From the NCBI RefSeq assembly GCF_001905465.1, contig NZ_LISX01000009.1:98731-162730 (forward strand): a DNA stretch of 64,000 nt. Reading direction: 5' to 3'. Position 1 is the stretch's first letter. The number at the start of each line of letters is the position of its first letter. Shown here in pieces: positions 24,828 through 32,858 of this stretch. The translations under genes were made by a program, and so were the position numbers. This DNA is from Kitasatospora sp. CB01950 (GTDB taxonomy: Bacteria; Actinomycetota; Actinomycetes; Streptomycetales; Streptomycetaceae). The notes under the pieces are model-generated. The model was not told the origin of the DNA and did not search any database. It was given only the letters and a program-made list of their open reading frames with translations.

Positions 24828-24962
24828 ATGGCCGACGACATGAACGAGCTGTTCGACCTGGACGTCCACGACCTGATCTCCACCGAGTCCGACGCGGCGG
24901 AGCAGGCCAGCATCAGTGACCTCTGCGTCACCGGGTCCTGTCACCGCCCGTACTGCATCTGA
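24828..24962 (+). CDS. lanA: Class I lanthipeptide precursor peptide
   Basis: 44 aa, preceded by AAAGGGAGG 6 bp before the ATG. The acidic leader MADDMNELFDLDVHDLIST contains FDLD, the class I leader box (FNLD in nisin) recognised by LanB/LanC. The probable core is SISDLCVTGSCHRPYCI, with three Cys and four Ser/Thr. SISDLC followed by TGSC resembles rings A and B of nisin-type peptides (SISLC, TPGC); the third Cys could bridge to Ser10 or another residue. The leader/core boundary is not certain; the AEQA before the first Ser is a plausible protease site. It diverges from lanB and ends in a hairpin terminator 25 bp downstream. Too short for most gene finders. Confidence 0.88.
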   Translation: MADDMNELFDLDVHDLISTESDAAEQASISDLCVTGSCHRPYCI

Positions 24963-24986
24963 CGCTTCGGCGCTCGCGTCAGAACG

Positions 24987-25032
24987 GGGCGCGGCTGCCC
25001 GGACCGTGCGAACGGTCCCGGCTGCCGCGCCC
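24987..25032. terminator. Hairpin between lanA and the convergent oxygenase gene
   Basis: GGGCGCGGC (24987-24995) pairs with its complement at the right edge (to 25032), and GGACCGT pairs with ACGGTCC around a GCGA loop. The two stems are separated by a small internal loop. It would terminate both the precursor transcript and the opposing oxygenase transcript. A smaller stem GACGC/GCGTC lies at 24961-24980. Confidence 0.65.
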
Positions 25033-25049
25033 TTGTGTGCGTTCCCGGC

Positions 25050-25985
25050 CTACGCCGGGTCCTGGCCGAGCGGCCCGTGCGACCCGTGCGGCCCGTGCGG
25101 CCCGTGCAGCCCGCTCTCGTCCGCCGTGGGCAGCGGCCCCCTGGCCAGGCGCAGCAGTTCCTCGGGGGTGAGTGCGGCCAGCCGCTCCCGGCCGAGCCGC
25201 AGCAGTTCGGCGGCGGCGGCCAGCAACTCCGCCTCGGTCGCGGGGCGTTGCGGCAGCGTCGCGGCCCGGCCGCCGCCCGCCAGCCACTCGCCGATGGCTC
25301 CCCACATCCCTCCGGTGCCCGCTTCCCGGACGGTGAAGGACAGGTGGACGGAGAGCCCCGCGTGGCCGGTCGCGGCATGCGCGGCGCCGCGCGGCACGTA
25401 CAGCACCTGGCCCGCCCGGAGCACCGTGGCGAGCGCCACCGGGCCGGGCTCCGGGGCCGGTCCGGGGTGCCAGCGCCCGTCGGCGGGCGCCTCGTGGACG
25501 GTCCACTCCTTCTCGCCGGCCAGCTGGACGACCAGCACGTCCGCGTCGTCCCGGTGCACGTCGAGCCCGCGCCGGCCTGGCCCGGTGGCGAAGCAGAACG
25601 CCTCGGTGCGCCGGCCCAGGGTGCGCGCGATGTCGGCGGCCAGCGCGCGCACGGACGGGTGCCACTGGTCCAGTTGCGGCAGCAGTAGCGTTGCGCCCTC
25701 GGCGAGCAGCGCGCCGATCCGCTCGGGGTCGGCGAAGCCCTGCTCGCGACGCCCGGCCACGGTGCGGGTCGTACAGAACTCCGCGGCCGGGACGACCTCC
25801 CCCGCCCGGACCATCTCGACGTACGGCACCCGCAGCAGCCCGCCGCGCAGCACCTCGTCCAGATCCTTCGGCCCGGGAACCCCGACGGGCCAGGCGTCCG
25901 GGGCGAACACCTCCGGCTGCCGCTTCGCCAGCAGTTCGACGAAGGCCGCCGTGTCCCCCACCAGTCCGGCCAGTGCTCCCGCCAT
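25050..25985 (-). CDS. JmjC/cupin-4 Fe(II)/2-oxoglutarate oxygenase, putative lanthipeptide tailoring enzyme
   Basis: 311 aa. The double-stranded beta-helix fold of cupin-4/JmjC proteins (PF08007, ribosomal-oxygenase type) is visible: GGLLRVPYVEMVRAGEVVP near the N-terminus, the iron-binding HxD in LDVHRDDADVLVVQLAGEK (about 143-145) and the distal histidine in LYVPRGAAHAATGH (about 202). Such enzymes hydroxylate amino acid side chains in proteins or peptides. The gene ends 88 bp from the precursor gene, facing it, so hydroxylation of the lanthipeptide is a reasonable inference, not shown. The C-terminus has GPHGPHGSHGP from a 9-bp repeat. The start at 25985 follows GGGAGG. Confidence 0.82.
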   Translation of the reverse strand: MAGALAGLVGDTAAFVELLAKRQPEVFAPDAWPVGVPGPKDLDEVLRGGLLRVPYVEMVRAGEVVPAAEFCTTRTVAGRREQGFADPERIGALLAEGATLLLPQLDQWHPSVRALAADIARTLGRRTEAFCFATGPGRRGLDVHRDDADVLVVQLAGEKEWTVHEAPADGRWHPGPAPEPGPVALATVLRAGQVLYVPRGAAHAATGHAGLSVHLSFTVREAGTGGMWGAIGEWLAGGGRAATLPQRPATEAELLAAAAELLRLGRERLAALTPEELLRLARGPLPTADESGLHGPHGPHGSHGPLGQDPA

Positions 25986-26286
25986 CGTCCGTCCTCCCGC
26001 TCCCGCGGCCGATCCGGGGCCGGCCGTCCCCCACAACTACGGACCGCGACCGGCCGCCGGTCCACCCCCGCCCGACCGATCGGTCGGCTATCGGCCACCT
26101 TTGCGCGGGCTTCACCGGCCGGCCATATCGCCGCCGCCGCCAGGACATCGCAGTTCACCGGACGTTACGCACGGTAATCTCCGACCGAAGCTCCACACCT
26201 CGCGCACTCCGTTCCGGCGGGAGTGATTTAGATCACAGCAACCGCGCCCGGCGGCCGACCGTACAGGACCGATTCGCCGCGCGGCG
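25986..26286. other. Intergenic region, 301 bp, with two palindromes
   Basis: No gene is seen. It is the 5' region of the oxygenase gene. CCGACCGATCGGTCGG (26072-26087) is a perfect 16-bp palindrome of the kind bound by TetR-family repressors, about 90 bp upstream of the oxygenase start. AGTGA-N6-TCACA (26222-26237) resembles a CRP/Crp site. Neither has a neighbouring regulator gene, so both are only candidates. Confidence 0.5.
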
Positions 26287-26964
26287 TTACGGCAGACGCC
26301 AATCCACCGGCTGCCCGCCCTGCCGGACCAGCAGGTCGTTGGCGCGGCTGAACGGGCGGGAGTTGAAGAAGCCGCGGTCGGCGGAGTACGGGCTCGGGTG
26401 CGACGACTCGATGCTGGGCACCTGGCCCAGCCACGGCCGCAACTCCTGCGCATCGCGGCCCCACAGGATCGCGACCAGCGGGCCGCCACGCGCCGCGAGC
26501 GCCTTGATCGCCTGCTCGGTGACGGCCTCCCAGCCCTTGCCGCGGTGGCCGTTGGTCTGGCGGGTCTGCGTGGTCAGCGCCCGGTTGAGCAGCAGCACGC
26601 CCTGGTTCGCCCACGGCGTCAGGTCGCCGTTGGACGGCGGCGGGAAGCCCAGGTCGGTGCTGTACTCCCGGTAGATGTTGATCAGACTCTTCGGAATCGG
26701 CCGGACATCCGCGCCGACCGAGAAACTCAGACCGACGGCGTGACCCGGCGTCGGGTACGGGTCCTGACCGACGATCAGCACCCGGACGTCCGCGAACGGC
26801 TGCTGGAAGGCCCGCAGCACCTGCGGCCCCGGTGGCAGGTACGTCCGGCCGGCCGCGATCTCGGCGCGCAGGAAATCGCCCATCGCGGCGACCTGTCCGG
26901 CGACCGGCGCAAGGGCCTCGGCCCAGCCGGCTTCAACAACTTCGTGCAAGGGTCGTGCAGCCAT
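26287..26964 (-). CDS. ung: Uracil-DNA glycosylase, family 1
   Basis: 225 aa, normal length for Ung. It removes uracil from DNA in base excision repair. Seen: the catalytic water-activating motif [18 protein letters not shown] (Asp near residue 66), [10 protein letters not shown], the uracil-recognition segment, and the leucine-loop motif [12 protein letters not shown] with the catalytic His near residue 188. The ATG at 26964 opens [14 protein letters not shown]. Streptomycetes often carry two family-1 genes; whether this is the only copy cannot be told here. The gene stands alone on the minus strand. Confidence 0.96.
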   Translation of the reverse strand: MAARPLHEVVEAGWAEALAPVAGQVAAMGDFLRAEIAAGRTYLPPGPQVLRAFQQPFADVRVLIVGQDPYPTPGHAVGLSFSVGADVRPIPKSLINIYREYSTDLGFPPPSNGDLTPWANQGVLLLNRALTTQTRQTNGHRGKGWEAVTEQAIKALAARGGPLVAILWGRDAQELRPWLGQVPSIESSHPSPYSADRGFFNSRPFSRANDLLVRQGGQPVDWRLP

Positions 26965-26999
26965 GACGGAAGCCTATCGGCCGCACTGACAATGCCAGT

Positions 27000-27545
27000 T
27001 CAGCAGGTCGCCGCACCCGGCCGCACCCACCGCGGCGCCCGCCCGTCGGGCACCCGCGGACTCGCGAAGTGGAACGGCACCCGCAACGCCCGTGCCACCG
27101 CGACGCCGATCATCTCCGCCGCCACCGCGATGTGCGGCCGCCCGTCGTCGCTCTCCTCCGAGCCGAGGTGCCGGGTCGCCGTGCTCGCGTACACGGGCTC
27201 CAGCGGGTGGTCCCGCGTCTCACCGATCGCGAACAGCCACACGAACCGGCCGTGCGCCAAGTCACCGGCCCAGACCGCCTCGACCGCCAGCACCCGCTCC
27301 TCGACCTCCCCGGCCTTCCGGATCAGCACCCGGGGATCCACCGGCCCGTCCGGGACCGGCGGCCGCAGCAACGCGTGGCGGGCGACCGCGATCCTCAGCC
27401 CCTGCGGGATGCTCAAGCCGTGGGCCGGACACAGCAGCGCCACGATCCCGAACGACGTGCCCTTCCGCGCCAGGTCGTCCACCCGCTCGCGCACGTCGGC
27501 GGGCAGCGCCTCCCACAGCGCGAGCACCGCCTCGTCCGCCGTCAC
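27000..27545 (-). CDS. Conserved hypothetical protein
   Basis: 181 aa, no domain recognised. The N-terminal half is helical (EAVLALWEALPADVRERVDDLARKG), and the middle contains FGIVALLCPAHGLSIPQGLRIAVARH. The second half looks like alternating strands (VLAVEAVWAGDLAHGRFVWLFAIG, HPLEPVYASTATRHLG) and ends in RVPFHFASPRVPDGRAPRW. It begins with GTG, 16 bp downstream of the amidohydrolase stop, and so is probably co-transcribed with it. It has no membrane segment or signal peptide. Confidence 0.65.
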   Translation of the reverse strand: MTADEAVLALWEALPADVRERVDDLARKGTSFGIVALLCPAHGLSIPQGLRIAVARHALLRPPVPDGPVDPRVLIRKAGEVEERVLAVEAVWAGDLAHGRFVWLFAIGETRDHPLEPVYASTATRHLGSEESDDGRPHIAVAAEMIGVAVARALRVPFHFASPRVPDGRAPRWVRPGAATC

Positions 27546-27561
27546 GGCGCCTCCTGCCGCC

Positions 27562-28647
27562 TCACACCACCGCGCCGTTGAGCACGATGTGCCGCGGCGC
27601 CCCCAGGACCCGCAGGTCTGCGCGCGGGTCGGCGTCGTAGACCACCAGGTCGGCGGGGGCGCCCTCGGTGAGGCCGGGGCGGCCGAGCCACTCGCGGGCG
27701 GACCAACTGGCGGCGGCCAGGGCCTCGTTGGCGCTGAGGCCGGCCTTGGTGAGTTCGATCGCCTCCTCGGCGACCAGGCCGTGCGCGAGCGAGCCCCCGG
27801 CGTCGGTGCCGACGTAGATCGGGATGCCGGCGTCGTGCGCGGCGCCCACCGTCGCGTAGCGGTTCTCGTGCAGGCGGCGCATGTGCGCGGACCACTGCGG
27901 GAACTTGGCCTCGCCGCCGTCGGCGAGGGCCGGGAAGGTGGCGATGTTGACCAGGGTCGGGACGATCGCCACGCCGCGCTCCACGAAGGCGGGGATCAGT
28001 TCCTCGGTGAGGCCGGTGGCGTGCTCGATGCAGTCGATGCCGGCGGCCAGCAGGTCGGGCAGCGACTCGGTGGCGAAGCAGTGCGCGGTGACCCGCGCGC
28101 CCTCGGCGTGCGCGGCGGCGATCGCCTCGGTGAGCGCGTCGCCGGGCCAGCACGCGGCGAGGTCGCCGGCGCCGCGGTCGATCCAGTCGCCGACCAGCTT
28201 GACCCAGCCGTCGCCGCGCCGGGCCTCTGCGGTGACGTACGCGGCGAGGTCGCCGGGCTCGATCTCGTGCGCGTAGTTGCGGATGTAGCGGCGGGTGCGG
28301 GCGATGTGCCGCCCGGCCCGGATGATCTTCGGCAGGTCGTCGCGGTCGTCGATCCACCGGGTGTCGGCGGCGGAGCCGGCGTCGCGGATCAGCAGGGTGC
28401 CGGCGTCCCGGTCGGTGAGGGCCTGCTTCTCGCTGGTGGCCCGGTCGACGGCGCCGTGCGCGTCCAGGCCGACATGGCAGTGGGCGTCCACCAGGCCGGG
28501 CATCGCCCAGCCGGTGAGGGTCGCGGCGGGCTCGGCGGCGGGCCGCTCGAAGGTCACCCGGCCGTCCACCGCCCAGAGTTCGTCCCGGACGTCGTCCGGT
28601 CCGACCAGCACCCGGCCCCTGATGTGCAGCACCCCACCGTCGGTCAT
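27562..28647 (-). CDS. Amidohydrolase family protein
   Basis: 361 aa metal-dependent hydrolase with the composite beta-barrel (residues 1-50 and 320-361) and TIM-barrel organisation of the imidazolonepropionase/prolidase-like group. Metal ligands seen: HxH-type LVDAHCHVGLD near residue 55, the lysine in GDGWVKLVGDW, His in VTAHCFATESL, His in GIDCIEHATGL and Asp in PIYVGTDAGGSL. The C-terminus GAPADLVVYDADPRADL is standard for the family. The substrate (cyclic amide, dipeptide or guanidine-type) cannot be read. The hypothetical gene downstream is probably in the same operon. Confidence 0.88.
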   Translation of the reverse strand: MTDGGVLHIRGRVLVGPDDVRDELWAVDGRVTFERPAAEPAATLTGWAMPGLVDAHCHVGLDAHGAVDRATSEKQALTDRDAGTLLIRDAGSAADTRWIDDRDDLPKIIRAGRHIARTRRYIRNYAHEIEPGDLAAYVTAEARRGDGWVKLVGDWIDRGAGDLAACWPGDALTEAIAAAHAEGARVTAHCFATESLPDLLAAGIDCIEHATGLTEELIPAFVERGVAIVPTLVNIATFPALADGGEAKFPQWSAHMRRLHENRYATVGAAHDAGIPIYVGTDAGGSLAHGLVAEEAIELTKAGLSANEALAAASWSAREWLGRPGLTEGAPADLVVYDADPRADLRVLGAPRHIVLNGAVV

Positions 28648-28767
28648 GCCTGGCACTGTACTCGGCGCCTGTGCGGGCGCACAGGACGATCTGCGGCAGA
28701 CTGTTCGACGGCGGACCTCCCGTGCCGCCCCGGCGAAATCCCTCCGCTGCCCGAAAGGTCTTCCCGC

Positions 28768-29850
28768 ATGCTGCTCGACCTCCCGCCGATGACCGCCGCC
28801 CGGTTCGCCGCGATCGAGGACAAGGTGGCGGCGCTGCTGCACACCGAGGCCGACGTGATCGTGACCCAGGGCGAGGCGCTGCTGCCGCTGGAGGCGGCGA
28901 TCAAGGGCGCGGCGCACCCGGGCTCGACCGCGCTGAACATCATCACCGGCCCGTACGGCCAGACCTTCGGCGGCTGGCTGCGCGACGCGGGCGCCAAGGT
29001 GGTGGACCTGGCCGCGCCGTTCGACGCCGCCGTCACCGCCGAGCAGGTCGCGGACGCGCTGCGCGCCAACCCGGAGATCGACTTCGTCTCGCTGGTGCAC
29101 GCCGAGGCCGCCACCGGCAACACCAACCCGGTCGCCGACATCGCCGCCGTGGTGCGCGAGCACGGTGCGCTGCTGATGCTGGACGCGGTGGCCTCGGTGG
29201 CCGCCGAGCCGCTGCTGACCGACGCCTGGGGCATCGACCTGTGCGTGATCGGCGGCCAGAAGGCGATGGGCGGCCCGGCCGGCGTCTCGGCGGTCTCGGT
29301 CAGCGAGCGGGCCTGGCAGCGGATCGAGGCCAACCCGGCCGCACCGCGCCGCTCCTACCTCTCGCTGCTCGACTGGAAGGCCCGCTGGACCGACGCCGGC
29401 CGCACCCAACTGCCGCACGCCCCCGCCCAGTTGGAGATGCTCGCGCTGGACGCCTGCCTGGACGCGATCACCGCCGAGGGCCTCGACGCGGTCATCGCCC
29501 GGCACCGCGCCGCGGCCGCCGCCACCCGCGCCGGCGCCACCGCGCTCGGCACCGTCACCCCGTACGTCCGCCTCGCCGAGCACGCCGCCCCGGTCGCCAC
29601 AACCCTGCGCACCCCCGAGGGCCTGGACGCCACCGAGCTCGCCGCCGAACTCCACCGCCACGCCCCGCAGTTGCCGATCCAGGCAGGCGGCGGCGCACTG
29701 GCCTCCCGCATGCTCCGCCTCAACCACTACGGCCCGGCCGCCACCGCCGAAACCGTCATCGCCACCCTCGAAGCCCTCGCCCAGGCCACCGCCACCCCCG
29801 CCGCCCCGGCGGTCACGGCGGCCACCGAGGCCTGGGAGCGGGCGATCTGA
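28768..29850 (+). CDS. Class V PLP-dependent aminotransferase
   Basis: 360 aa. The fold type I class V features are TQGEALLPLEAAIKGAAHPG near residue 30, LVHAEAATGNTNPVADIAAV, LLMLDAVASVAAEPL (Asp binding the pyridine nitrogen) and CVIGGQKAMGGPAGVS, where the lysine carries PLP. This group includes alanine/serine-glyoxylate, serine-pyruvate and 2-aminoethylphosphonate-pyruvate aminotransferases. Because phosphonate genes lie within 15 kb a phosphonate role is conceivable, but nothing specific supports it and no palindrome of that regulon precedes it. GAAAGG lies 9 bp before the ATG. Confidence 0.85.
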   Translation: MLLDLPPMTAARFAAIEDKVAALLHTEADVIVTQGEALLPLEAAIKGAAHPGSTALNIITGPYGQTFGGWLRDAGAKVVDLAAPFDAAVTAEQVADALRANPEIDFVSLVHAEAATGNTNPVADIAAVVREHGALLMLDAVASVAAEPLLTDAWGIDLCVIGGQKAMGGPAGVSAVSVSERAWQRIEANPAAPRRSYLSLLDWKARWTDAGRTQLPHAPAQLEMLALDACLDAITAEGLDAVIARHRAAAAATRAGATALGTVTPYVRLAEHAAPVATTLRTPEGLDATELAAELHRHAPQLPIQAGGGALASRMLRLNHYGPAATAETVIATLEALAQATATPAAPAVTAATEAWERAI

Positions 29851-29972
29851 CGGCCCGACACCGTCGATCAGGAGCGAACCGGCAGGTGCGGCTAGGTCTC
29901 GTGAGAGCCTGATCGGCACTCGGCGGCCTGCGCCGAGACCGCGTCGGCCGCCGAAGTGAAGAGGGAGTGCGG

Positions 29973-31319
29973 GTGTACGTCACCAGAGTCCAGCTCAGGA
30001 ACGTCAAGGGCTTCAGCGGGAAGCGGGCCGTGGACCTGCGCCTGGAGGGGAAGAGCGGCTGGACGGTCCTGGCCGGACGCAACAGCTCGGGCAAGTCCAC
30101 GGTGCTCCAGGCGATCGCGCTGGCACTCTGCGGCCCAGGCGTCGCCCGGTCCCTGGTGACGGATTTCACCGGCTGGGTCACCACCGGCGCCAAGAAGGGC
30201 GAGGTGGAGGTCCATGTCACCCATGAACCGTCCCTGGACGGCTTCGTGGGCCCCGGGAACACGCCCCAGCGAGAGATCTCATTGGGGCTGCGGTGGACGC
30301 CCCCGTCCACCGAACAGGACCACGGTGCCCGGCCGGTCCTGGACACCCTGACACCCAGGATCAAGAACGGCCCCCGCGGCCCGTGGGCGGAGAACCCGGT
30401 CGGCTGGTTCTACGCGGGCTACGGGCCGTTCCGGCGTCTCACCGGCGGATCCAGCGAGGCCCAGCGTCTGATGATGAACCAGGGGCCGAGAGGCCGTCTG
30501 GCCACTCTCTTCCACGAGGATGCGTCTCTGGCCGAAGGGGTGGCCTGGCTGATCGACCTGCGCCTGCGGGCGTTCGAGGAGGGCACCCGGGAAGGCGTCG
30601 CCGAAGGCCTGCTCGACATCGTGCTCGACCTGCTGGGAGACGGCCTGCTGCCGGACCAGTACCAGATTCAGCGCGTGACAGCGGACGGCTTGTGGGTCGC
30701 CGAGACGGGCAAGGAGGGCAGACGCTTCCCGCTGAAGGAGATGAGTGACGGTTACCGGACGGTGGCAGCGCTGGTCCTCGACATCGTCCGTCAACTCCAC
30801 CACACCTACGGCTCGTTGTCCTTCATGGGGACCGGCAACGGGGGCCTCGCAATCGCTTCGCCCGGTGTCGTGCTGATCGACGAGGTCGACGCGCATCTGC
30901 ACGTCACCTGGCAGCGCAAGATCGGCGATTGGCTGCAGGAACACTTCCCGAACATCCAGTTCATCGTCACCAGCCACAGTCCCTACATCTGTCAGGCCGC
31001 CGACCCGAGGAGCCTGATCCGCCTGCCCGGGGTGGACGAGCAGCAGCCGGCCGCGGTCGTCGACGACGACCTCTATCGACGAGTCGTCTACGGCAGCGGG
31101 GACGACGCGGTGCTCTCGGAGCTCTTCGGCCTGGAGACGCCCTACTCCAGCCGCGCCGAGCAGCAGCGGAGGCGGCTGGTCGCACTGGAGAGCAAGGTGT
31201 ACGCCGAGACCGCCTCCGAGGACGAGATCACCGAGTACCACAACCTGGCCGAACTGCTCACGAGTTCACTGTCCAGCAGGGTGGCCGAGGTGTCCGCCCG
31301 GCTGGAGCAGGACCGGTGA
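29973..31319 (+). CDS. ptuA: Septu-type AAA/ABC ATPase (PtuA-like)
   Basis: 448 aa from GTG 29973 (GAGGGAG 5 bp upstream); an in-frame GTG at 29967 is possible. It is an SMC/RecF-like ATPase of the overcoming-lysogenisation/Septu type. It opens TRVQLRNVKGFSGKR, Walker A is LAGRNSSGKST (about 36-45), a basic loop PLKEMSDGYRT carries the signature-like region, Walker B is VVLIDEVDAHLH (about 300), and the His-switch is FIVTSHSPYICQAAD (about 333). The acidic C-terminal third is helical. In Septu, PtuA assembles with the HNH nuclease PtuB and restrains or licenses DNA cleavage during phage infection. The HNH gene follows with a 4-bp overlap, which makes the assignment strong. Confidence 0.85.
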   Translation: MYVTRVQLRNVKGFSGKRAVDLRLEGKSGWTVLAGRNSSGKSTVLQAIALALCGPGVARSLVTDFTGWVTTGAKKGEVEVHVTHEPSLDGFVGPGNTPQREISLGLRWTPPSTEQDHGARPVLDTLTPRIKNGPRGPWAENPVGWFYAGYGPFRRLTGGSSEAQRLMMNQGPRGRLATLFHEDASLAEGVAWLIDLRLRAFEEGTREGVAEGLLDIVLDLLGDGLLPDQYQIQRVTADGLWVAETGKEGRRFPLKEMSDGYRTVAALVLDIVRQLHHTYGSLSFMGTGNGGLAIASPGVVLIDEVDAHLHVTWQRKIGDWLQEHFPNIQFIVTSHSPYICQAADPRSLIRLPGVDEQQPAAVVDDDLYRRVVYGSGDDAVLSELFGLETPYSSRAEQQRRRLVALESKVYAETASEDEITEYHNLAELLTSSLSSRVAEVSARLEQDR

Positions 31320-32035
31320 TCCCGCTCCGGCGGATACCGCTGCCGACGAACGCCGAGACGCTGCTGACCAAGTGGAGCGGCCGTGTCTCGGACGCGGGCG
31401 GCAGTTCGAAAGCGGCACGTGACCTGTGGGTGAGAGCCGCCAGGCCGAAGAAGCACGTCCGAGACGCACTGGAGCCGATGGCCCGCGGCAATGTCCGGTG
31501 CATGTACTGCGACGACAGCCGAGCCACCGACATCGACCACTTTCAGCCGATCGAGAAGGCGCCGCTGCGGACGTTCGTCTGGGCGAACCACCTTCTTGCC
31601 TGCTCCTACTGCAACAGCAACGCCAAGAGGTCGCGCTACCCGGTCGACCAGGACGGCGCATGTCTGCTTGTCGATCCGACTGTCGAGGACCCTGCCGACC
31701 ATCTGGTGCTGCTGCTGAGGAGCGGCGAGTATCTGGCGGTGAACGACTCCCCGAAGGGGCAGCAGACGATCGACGTGTTCGGCCTCAACCGGAGAGATCT
31801 GGTCAAGGGCCGCTTGGACGCCTTCGACCGCGCCTGCTCCAACATCCGCGACTGGTTCGTTCTGATCCAGGACGACGACCCGCACGCCGACCGCTTGGCG
31901 CAGGCCTTGTTGGATTCCCCCTTCATCGACGTCGTCCACGCGATGACCCGGCTCGGGCCGGCCGTCGCCCCCACCGTCGTCGGACAGCGCACCGTGGCCG
32001 CTCTCGACGCCTGGCGGTCGGTGCACAGCTTCTGA
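31316..32035 (+). CDS. ptuB: Septu-type HNH endonuclease (PtuB-like)
   Basis: 239 aa, GTG start overlapping the ATPase stop. The beta-beta-alpha-metal HNH core spans about residues 60-110. Zinc-binding cysteine pairs are in VRCMYCDD and LLACSYCNSNAKRSRYP, the catalytic histidine in ATDIDHFQPIEK, and the usual W-x-N-H-L-L in FVWANHLLACS. After it comes a helical region with DVFGLNRRDLVKGRLDAFDRACSNI, a feature of PtuB and related TIGR02646-like HNH proteins. In the family this nuclease is held by PtuA and cuts DNA when phage attack relieves ATP-dependent inhibition. No third component is adjacent. Confidence 0.85.
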   Translation: MIPLRRIPLPTNAETLLTKWSGRVSDAGGSSKAARDLWVRAARPKKHVRDALEPMARGNVRCMYCDDSRATDIDHFQPIEKAPLRTFVWANHLLACSYCNSNAKRSRYPVDQDGACLLVDPTVEDPADHLVLLLRSGEYLAVNDSPKGQQTIDVFGLNRRDLVKGRLDAFDRACSNIRDWFVLIQDDDPHADRLAQALLDSPFIDVVHAMTRLGPAVAPTVVGQRTVAALDAWRSVHSF

Positions 32036-32036
32036 G

Positions 32037-32747
32037 TCAGTGTTCGAGCCAGGGTGCCGGAAGCTCCTCGCAGATCGCGTCCAGCGCCTCCTCGTCCACC
32101 GCACGCACCGCCAGCCAGGCGCCCTCCTGGAGCACCAGCAGGGCGTCCGGCCGGGCGAAGAAGCGGGTGTCGACGCCGTCGGCGTGCACGCGCGGCAGTT
32201 CCGTCCAGGCGGTCAGGTCGGCCGGATCGACCTCGGCGCCGTCCACGTGTGCGCTGTCGTCGAGCAGCGGTTCGGCGAGCACGATGCCCAGGCACTCGGC
32301 CGAGAAGCGGGCCGTCCACGGGGTGATCTCCAGCTGCACGGACGGCGCGACGTCCGGCCAGGCCACGGTCGGTGGGTCCTCCTGGTCGAGCGCGGTGAGC
32401 GGGATGCCCCAGTAGGCGCAGGACTGGTTCTCGACCCGGTACACCAGGCAGTCCTGGTCGATGTACAGCTCTTCGGGCGGCAGCAGGGTGTCCTGGTTGC
32501 TGGTCAGGTCGGGGCGGTTGCCGAGCAGCCGGTACGCCTCGCGCAGCGCGGCGGGCAGTTTCAGGCCCAACCGGGCCTCGGCCGCGTCGAGTCGGACGTC
32601 GCTCCAGCCGCCGTCGGGGGTCAGCGGCGCGCCCCAGAAGGCGGCGATGTCGGCGATCAGCCGCCACGCGGCGGCACGGTCGGCGAGGGCGGCGGGCAGG
32701 TCCCGGGACAGGTCGCGGGCGAGGTCACGGGCGAGATCGAGCGTCAT
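32037..32747 (-). CDS. SMI1/KNR4 (SUKH)-like protein
   Basis: 236 aa. The region about 40-80 contains DVRLDAAEARLGLKLPAALREAYRLLGN, the SUKH family opening (E-x-x-L-G-x-x-LP-x-x-x-x-x-Y), followed by DTLLPPEELYIDQDCLVYRVENQSC and YWGIPL, which fit SMI1/KNR4. SUKH proteins are often immunity proteins for bacterial toxins, but many stand alone. Here it is convergent with the Septu nuclease gene (1-bp gap), which does not prove a link. The N-terminus has LARDLARDLSRDL from a 12-bp repeat. The start at 32747 is chosen after this repeat; upstream frame is shadow. Confidence 0.75.
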   Translation of the reverse strand: MTLDLARDLARDLSRDLPAALADRAAAWRLIADIAAFWGAPLTPDGGWSDVRLDAAEARLGLKLPAALREAYRLLGNRPDLTSNQDTLLPPEELYIDQDCLVYRVENQSCAYWGIPLTALDQEDPPTVAWPDVAPSVQLEITPWTARFSAECLGIVLAEPLLDDSAHVDGAEVDPADLTAWTELPRVHADGVDTRFFARPDALLVLQEGAWLAVRAVDEEALDAICEELPAPWLEH

Positions 32748-32858
32748 GCCCGGCACGCTAACGCACCCCACGGACAGGGTTCGGCTGCCGGTGGCCGACC
32801 GTTCACCGGCTGGGCAACCGGCGGACGCAAGCGGGCACTTGGCTGAGGGCCCCCGCGA

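Noticed and set aside
28768-29850. Class V aminotransferase as 2-aminoethylphosphonate aminotransferase (PhnW)
   Set aside because: The fold fits, but no PhnW-specific motif was recognised, the regulon palindrome is absent upstream, and the gene is 3 kb from the nearest phosphonate gene across a defence module.
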